The notes below the pieces were generated by a model, which had not been told where the DNA came from, made no database searches, and saw only the letters and a program-made list of their open reading frames with translations. DNA of 10,616 nt. It comes from Lachnospiraceae bacterium. Its GTDB lineage: Bacteria > Bacillota > Clostridia > Lachnospirales > Lachnospiraceae. Positions 7,492 through 10,616 of this stretch are shown piece after piece (the first letter of the stretch is position 1; every line of letters begins with the position of its first letter). Position numbers and translations under genes: made by a program. The DNA is taken from positions 1 through 10,616 of the forward strand of contig JAILNW010000012.1 of NCBI GenBank assembly GCA_024691145.1, in the 5' to 3' direction.

Positions 7492-8193
7492 ATGAAGCAT
7501 TTTGCAGATTTACATACACATACTATTGCCAGTGGTCATGCTTATTCTACACTTGATGAGATGATTGAACAGGCAAAAAAGATTAATCTTAAAGTACTTG
7601 GTATAACAGAACATGGTCCCATGATGCCTGGTTCGTGTAATCTTATTTATTTTCATAATTACAGAGTTGTACCAAGAGAATATGATTCATTAAAGCTCCT
7701 TTTAGGAGTTGAAGCAAACATTTATGATTATGAAGGTTCAATTGATATTGATGATGACACTCTTAACAGGCTTGATTATGCAATTGCCAGCCTTCATGGT
7801 AACATATTTAAAGCTGGAACAATTAGAGACAATACAAGGGCTGTTATTGGCGCTATGAAGCATACTAAAGTTAAGATAATAGGTCATCCTGATGATAGCA
7901 ATATTCCTCTTAACTATAATGAAGTAGTAAAAGCTGCCAAAGAATATAATGTATCTCTTGAGATGAATAACTCCTCTTTAAAGCCCGGTTCTTTTAGAGC
8001 TAATGCTAAAGATAATTATAAACATATGCTGGATATATGTGCCAATAAAGAAGTTCCTATTATACTAGGCAGTGATGCCCATATAGCAAAGGATATAGCT
8101 TTTTTTGAATATGCAGAAAACCTATTAGAAGAGATCGGATTTCCCGAGAAACTTATTCTAAATAATACAGCTTTCGAACATTTTAAAGGATAA
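7492..8193 (+). CDS. PHP-domain metal-dependent phosphatase (YcdX-like)
   Basis: A 233-residue cytoplasmic hydrolase of the polymerase-and-histidinol-phosphatase fold, which uses a trinuclear metal site. Ligand motifs seen in order: DLHTH at 6-10 (H8, H10), H16, TEHGP at 39-43 (E40, H41), GVEANI with E74, SLHGN with H102, GHPD with H132, and GSDAH at 193-197 (D195, H197). The full set is present, so the enzyme should be active. The length and the ASGHAYST segment match YcdX-type phosphatases rather than histidinol phosphatase HisK, although such proteins are often labelled as the latter; no his gene is nearby. The frame opens at 7456, but the ATG at 7492 has GAGGTGA just upstream and starts at the first motif. 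It follows trkH by 17 bases and precedes a terminator, so it is the last gene of the potassium operon. Substrate unknown. Confidence 0.9.
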   Translation: MKHFADLHTHTIASGHAYSTLDEMIEQAKKINLKVLGITEHGPMMPGSCNLIYFHNYRVVPREYDSLKLLLGVEANIYDYEGSIDIDDDTLNRLDYAIASLHGNIFKAGTIRDNTRAVIGAMKHTKVKIIGHPDDSNIPLNYNEVVKAAKEYNVSLEMNNSSLKPGSFRANAKDNYKHMLDICANKEVPIILGSDAHIAKDIAFFEYAENLLEEIGFPEKLILNNTAFEHFKG

Positions 8194-8213
8194 ATAGTTA
8201 CTGTTCACTAAGT

Positions 8214-8241
8214 AAAGCTCCCGAAATATTCGGGAGCTTTT
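8214..8241 (+). terminator. Rho-independent terminator between converging operons
   Basis: AAAGCTCCCGAA (8214-8225), a three-base ATA loop, then TTCGGGAGCTTT (8229-8240): a perfect 12-bp stem followed by a T-rich tail. It lies 20 bases past the PHP stop. Read from the other strand the hairpin is followed by TTTACTTAG, a weaker tail, so it may also serve the converging nfnAB operon, which ends at 8248. Confidence 0.9.
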
Positions 8242-8247
8242 AATATC

Positions 8248-9633
8248 TTATTTATTACTTAAATATTCATCAATTCCCTTAGCTCCAGCTTTACCTGCAC
8301 CCATTGCAAGTATAACTGTAGCTGCGCCTGTAACAGCATCTCCTCCAGCATATACGCCTTCTTTTGTTGTCTTTCCATCAGCCTCATCAGCAATAATACA
8401 CTTCCACTTATTAACCTCAAGACCTTCTGTTGTAGAAGATATAAGTGGATTAGGGCTTGTTCCAAGTGCCATGATTACAGTATCAACTTCAATCTCAAAG
8501 TCAGAACCTGCTTTTTCAACTGGTCTTCTTCTTCCTGAAGCATCAGGCTCACCAAGTTCCATCTCAACACAAACGATGCCACTTACATTACCATTCTCAT
8601 CAACCTTAATCTCCTTTGGATTAGTAAGAAGATTAAAGATAATGCCTTCTTCCTTAGCATGATGTACTTCTTCTGCTCTTGCTGGAAGTTCAGCTTCACT
8701 TCTTCTGTATACGATGTGAACTTCTGCCCCAAGTCTTAAAGCAGTTCTTGCAGCATCCATAGCAACGTTACCACCACCGATAACAGCTACCTTCTTTCCA
8801 CCAACAATTGGTGTATCATAGTCATCTCTGAAAGCCTTCATAAGGTTGTTACGTGTAAGATACTCATTTGCCGAGAATACTCCGTTAGCATTCTCACCAG
8901 CAATGCCCATGAACTTTGGAAGACCTGCTCCAGATCCTATAAATACAGCGTCAAATCCTTCTTCATTTAATAACTGGTCAATTGATACTGACTTACCAAC
9001 TATAACATTAGTTTCTATCTTAACACCAAGAGACTTAACATTCTCTATCTCTGGCTTAACAACCTTTTCCTTAGGAAGTCTGAATTCTGGTATACCATAA
9101 ACAAGAACTCCGCCTGCCTCATGAAGGGCCTCAAAAATAGTTACTTCATATCCCATCTTTGCAAGATCTCCTGCACAAGTAAGACCTGCAGGACCTGAAC
9201 CTATAACAGCAACTTTCTTACCGTTAAGCTCTTTAGCTGGTACAGGCTTAATGCCTTTCTCTTTTGCAGTATCAGCAACAAAACGCTCTAGCTTACCAAT
9301 AGAAATAGCATCGCCTTTGATACCTTTAATACACTTAGATTCACACTGGCTCTCCTGCGGACATACTCTTCCACAGATAGCAGGAAGTGCTGAATACTTA
9401 CTTATAACCTGATAAGCTTCAGCAACGTCTCCTTCTTTAACCTTACTAATGAATCCCGGAATGTCAATTGATACAGGACATCCCTTAACACACTGAGGAT
9501 TCTTGCAGTTAAGGCATCTGTTAGCTTCTGCTACCGCTTCTTCTTCATTATATCCTAAACAAACCTCTTCAAAGTTTGTTGCTCTTACCTTTGGATCCTG
9601 TTCTCTTACAGGTACTCTTTCCATACCGTTCAT
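8248..9633 (-). CDS. nfnB: NfnB, large subunit of NADH-dependent reduced ferredoxin:NADP+ oxidoreductase
   Basis: A 461-residue cytoplasmic flavoprotein related to the glutamate synthase small subunit. With NfnA it forms the bifurcating transhydrogenase coupling ferredoxin, NAD(H) and NADP(H). Seen: an N-terminal iron-sulfur domain with C40, C43, C48, C52 and a second group C87, C91, C97, C101, the ligands expected for two [4Fe-4S] clusters. An FAD-binding Rossmann motif GSGPAG (145-150) follows, then the GGVLVYGIPEFRLPK box (174-188). A second dinucleotide motif GGGNVAMDAAR (286-296) is for NADP(H), with YRRSEAELPAR near 309-319, and the C-terminal FAD box is AGGDAVTGAATV (429-440). Its start overlaps the nfnA stop by one base (TAATG). 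It is commonly annotated gltA or gltD, but no glutamate synthase large subunit is in the window and the nfnA pairing decides the name. SudA is the alternative name. Confidence 0.93.
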   Translation of the reverse strand: MNGMERVPVREQDPKVRATNFEEVCLGYNEEEAVAEANRCLNCKNPQCVKGCPVSIDIPGFISKVKEGDVAEAYQVISKYSALPAICGRVCPQESQCESKCIKGIKGDAISIGKLERFVADTAKEKGIKPVPAKELNGKKVAVIGSGPAGLTCAGDLAKMGYEVTIFEALHEAGGVLVYGIPEFRLPKEKVVKPEIENVKSLGVKIETNVIVGKSVSIDQLLNEEGFDAVFIGSGAGLPKFMGIAGENANGVFSANEYLTRNNLMKAFRDDYDTPIVGGKKVAVIGGGNVAMDAARTALRLGAEVHIVYRRSEAELPARAEEVHHAKEEGIIFNLLTNPKEIKVDENGNVSGIVCVEMELGEPDASGRRRPVEKAGSDFEIEVDTVIMALGTSPNPLISSTTEGLEVNKWKCIIADEADGKTTKEGVYAGGDAVTGAATVILAMGAGKAGAKGIDEYLSNK

Positions 9634-10523
9634 TACTTGTCACCTCCGCAACCGCAGCCACCGTTCTTATGAGTGTCGCCTTCTTGAGCCTTAAGATAAG
9701 CTCTTCCTTCTTCAGTTTTATACATTCTCTGTCTCATCATAGCCTGGTCAAAGTCTACAAGATGTCCGTCAAACTCTGGTCCATCAACACATGCAAACTT
9801 AACTTCTCCACCAACCTGAAGACGGCATGCTCCACACATACCAGTTCCATCAACCATGATAGGATTCATACTTACTACTGTCTTGATACCAAGTTCCTTT
9901 GTAAGAAGACAAACAAACTTCATCATGATAACTGGTCCAATTGCAATAACAAGATCATACTTCTTGCCCTGATTGTTAACAAGTTCTTTAATCATGTCAT
10001 TAACGTTACCCTTAAAGCCATATGAACCGTCATCTGTACAAACATATGTATTAGCAGCAACTTTCTTCATATCATCTTCAAGAATTATAAGTTCCTTATT
10101 ACGTGCACCGATAATACAATCTACATCGATACCTTTTTCCTTCATGAACTTAACCTGTGGATAAACAGGTGCTGTTCCAACACCACCAGCAACAAATAAT
10201 ATATTTTTAGTTTTTAACTCTTCATCTGATTCATGTACTAATTCTGACTCACATCCAAGTGGTCCAACAAAATCCTGAAAACTGTCTCCAACTTCAAGCT
10301 GTGCCATCTTATACGTAGATGCACCTACTACCTGAAATACTATAGTAACAGTCTTAGCTTCTCTGTCATAATCACATATTGTAAGAGGTATTCTTTCACC
10401 ATTCTCATCCAGTTTAACAATTATAAACTGTCCTGGATAACATGAAGAAGCTACTCTAGGTGCAACAACATCCATAAGATATATATTCTGTGCAAGAAGC
10501 TCCTTCTTTGTAATCTTATACAT
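9633..10523 (-). CDS. nfnA: NfnA, small subunit of NADH-dependent reduced ferredoxin:NADP+ oxidoreductase
   Basis: A 296-residue ferredoxin-NADP reductase-like subunit carrying FAD and a [2Fe-2S] cluster; it handles NAD(H) in the complex. Seen: the flavin-binding RIPLTI box at 44-49, the nucleotide-binding VAGGVGTAP stretch at 111-119, and the C-terminal cluster motif D225-x4-C230-x2-C233-x11-C245. Aspartate sits where DHOD electron-transfer subunits have a first cysteine; an Asp ligand is established for NfnA, so this supports the assignment over PyrK. The tail ends in a Gly/Cys-rich segment with C290 and C292, not needed for known cofactors. A GTG at 10532 is in frame, but the ATG at 10523 has a GGTGA site at normal spacing. 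It is the first gene of the two-gene operon, linked to nfnB by TAATG. SudB is an alternative name. Confidence 0.93.
   Translation of the reverse strand: MYKITKKELLAQNIYLMDVVAPRVASSCYPGQFIIVKLDENGERIPLTICDYDREAKTVTIVFQVVGASTYKMAQLEVGDSFQDFVGPLGCESELVHESDEELKTKNILFVAGGVGTAPVYPQVKFMKEKGIDVDCIIGARNKELIILEDDMKKVAANTYVCTDDGSYGFKGNVNDMIKELVNNQGKKYDLVIAIGPVIMMKFVCLLTKELGIKTVVSMNPIMVDGTGMCGACRLQVGGEVKFACVDGPEFDGHLVDFDQAMMRQRMYKTEEGRAYLKAQEGDTHKNGGCGCGGDK
9641..9647 (-). promoter_or_regulatory. nfnB ribosome binding site embedded in the nfnA tail
   Basis: GGAGGTG on the minus strand lies inside the last codons of nfnA (Gly-Gly-Asp-Lys-stop), 7 bases before the nfnB ATG. Together with the TAATG overlap it indicates translational coupling that would keep the two subunits in ratio. 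Confidence 0.8.
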
Positions 10524-10544
10524 AATCTTCACCGACCTTATATT

Positions 10545-10581
10545 GTTTTATACTTCATATACAAATAAATAGTTTTATACT
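10545..10581 (-). repeat. Pair of 10-base direct repeats in the nfnA leader
   Basis: AGTATAAAAC occurs twice on the minus strand (10581-10572 and 10554-10545), 27 bases apart start to start. Each copy contains TATAAA, so either could act as a -10 element, but neither has a good -35 box at 17 bases. They may be chance in AT-rich DNA. Confidence 0.4.
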
Positions 10582-10597
10582 GCTACAACGGTTAGCA
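10581..10597. promoter_or_regulatory. Possible operator: short inverted repeat upstream of nfnAB
   Basis: On the minus strand TGCTAACCGTTGTAGCA has 5-base inverted arms (TGCTA/TAGCA) around a 7-base centre. A TATAAT at 10613-10608 lies just upstream, its -35 box outside the window, so the inverted repeat would sit around the first transcribed bases, a normal repressor position. It does not match the Rex consensus (TTGTGAA-N4-TTCACAA). The arms are short and the call is tentative. Confidence 0.35.
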
Positions 10598-10616
10598 CAA
10601 AAAAACTATTATATAT

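Noticed and set aside
7492..8193. Histidinol phosphatase (hisK)
   Set aside because: Length and motif spacing fit YcdX-type PHP enzymes better, and no histidine gene is nearby.
8471..9100. Plus-strand open frames of 60-150 codons within nfnAB
   Set aside because: They lie opposite well-conserved coding sequence, lack ribosome binding sites and have low-complexity Ser/Leu/Pro-rich translations.
8248..9633. Glutamate synthase small subunit (gltD)
   Set aside because: The sequence family overlaps, but there is no large subunit nearby and the gene is coupled to an NfnA with the D-x4-C-x2-C-x11-C motif.
9633..10523. Dihydroorotate dehydrogenase electron-transfer subunit (pyrK)
   Set aside because: The first cluster ligand position is Asp instead of Cys, and there is no pyrD or other pyrimidine gene; the partner is NfnB.

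Overview
The window looks like chromosomal DNA from a low-GC, anaerobic Firmicute, most likely a Clostridia member of the Lachnospiraceae type. The signs are AT-rich codon use, strong AGGAGG-type ribosome binding sites, a few TTG/GTG start candidates, and an NfnAB-type electron-bifurcating transhydrogenase typical of anaerobes. Genus and species cannot be read from the window. Gene density is high. No RNA gene, insertion sequence, CRISPR array, integrase or phage gene was seen, and no gene-free stretch exceeds 300 bases.

Region 1 (1-4470, minus strand) is a surface-glycan operon. In transcription order it holds a LicD-family transferase, a 221-base gap, a GT8 glycosyltransferase, a polyprenyl-phosphate-type GT2 glycosyltransferase, a small DUF2304 membrane protein, a second GT2 glycosyltransferase, and a membrane-anchored protein cut by the left edge. 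From the GT8 gene onward the genes are spaced by -8 to 23 bases. Together they suggest assembly and decoration of a lipid-linked cell-surface polymer (teichoic-acid-like, capsular or glycolipid). The polymer itself cannot be deduced.

Region 2 (4471-4649) is a divergent promoter region. It carries a good sigma-70-type promoter in each direction: TAGACA-17-TATAAT towards licD and TTGAAT-17-TATAAT towards trkA.

Region 3 (4650-8193, plus strand) is trkA, trkH and a PHP-domain phosphatase, spaced by 23 and 17 bases, so probably one transcript. TrkA (two RCK units) gates the TrkH potassium channel. The PHP enzyme has the metal ligands of the YcdX-like family; its substrate is unknown. A perfect 12-bp hairpin with a T-rich tail ends this operon and lies between converging genes.

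Region 4 (8248-10523, minus strand) is nfnA-nfnB, joined by a TAATG stop/start overlap. It encodes the two subunits of NADH-dependent reduced ferredoxin:NADP+ oxidoreductase, linking the ferredoxin, NADH and NADPH pools. The leader at the right edge holds repeats and a short inverted repeat that may be regulatory.

Most of the window is conventional. The items most worth a second look are the DUF2304/GT2 module with the uncharacterised membrane protein at the left edge, the licD leader with short slippage-prone tracts, the anomalous 221-base gap inside the glycan operon, and the cysteine-rich C-terminal tail of NfnA whose codons also form the nfnB ribosome binding site. I found no convincing evidence of an undescribed system.
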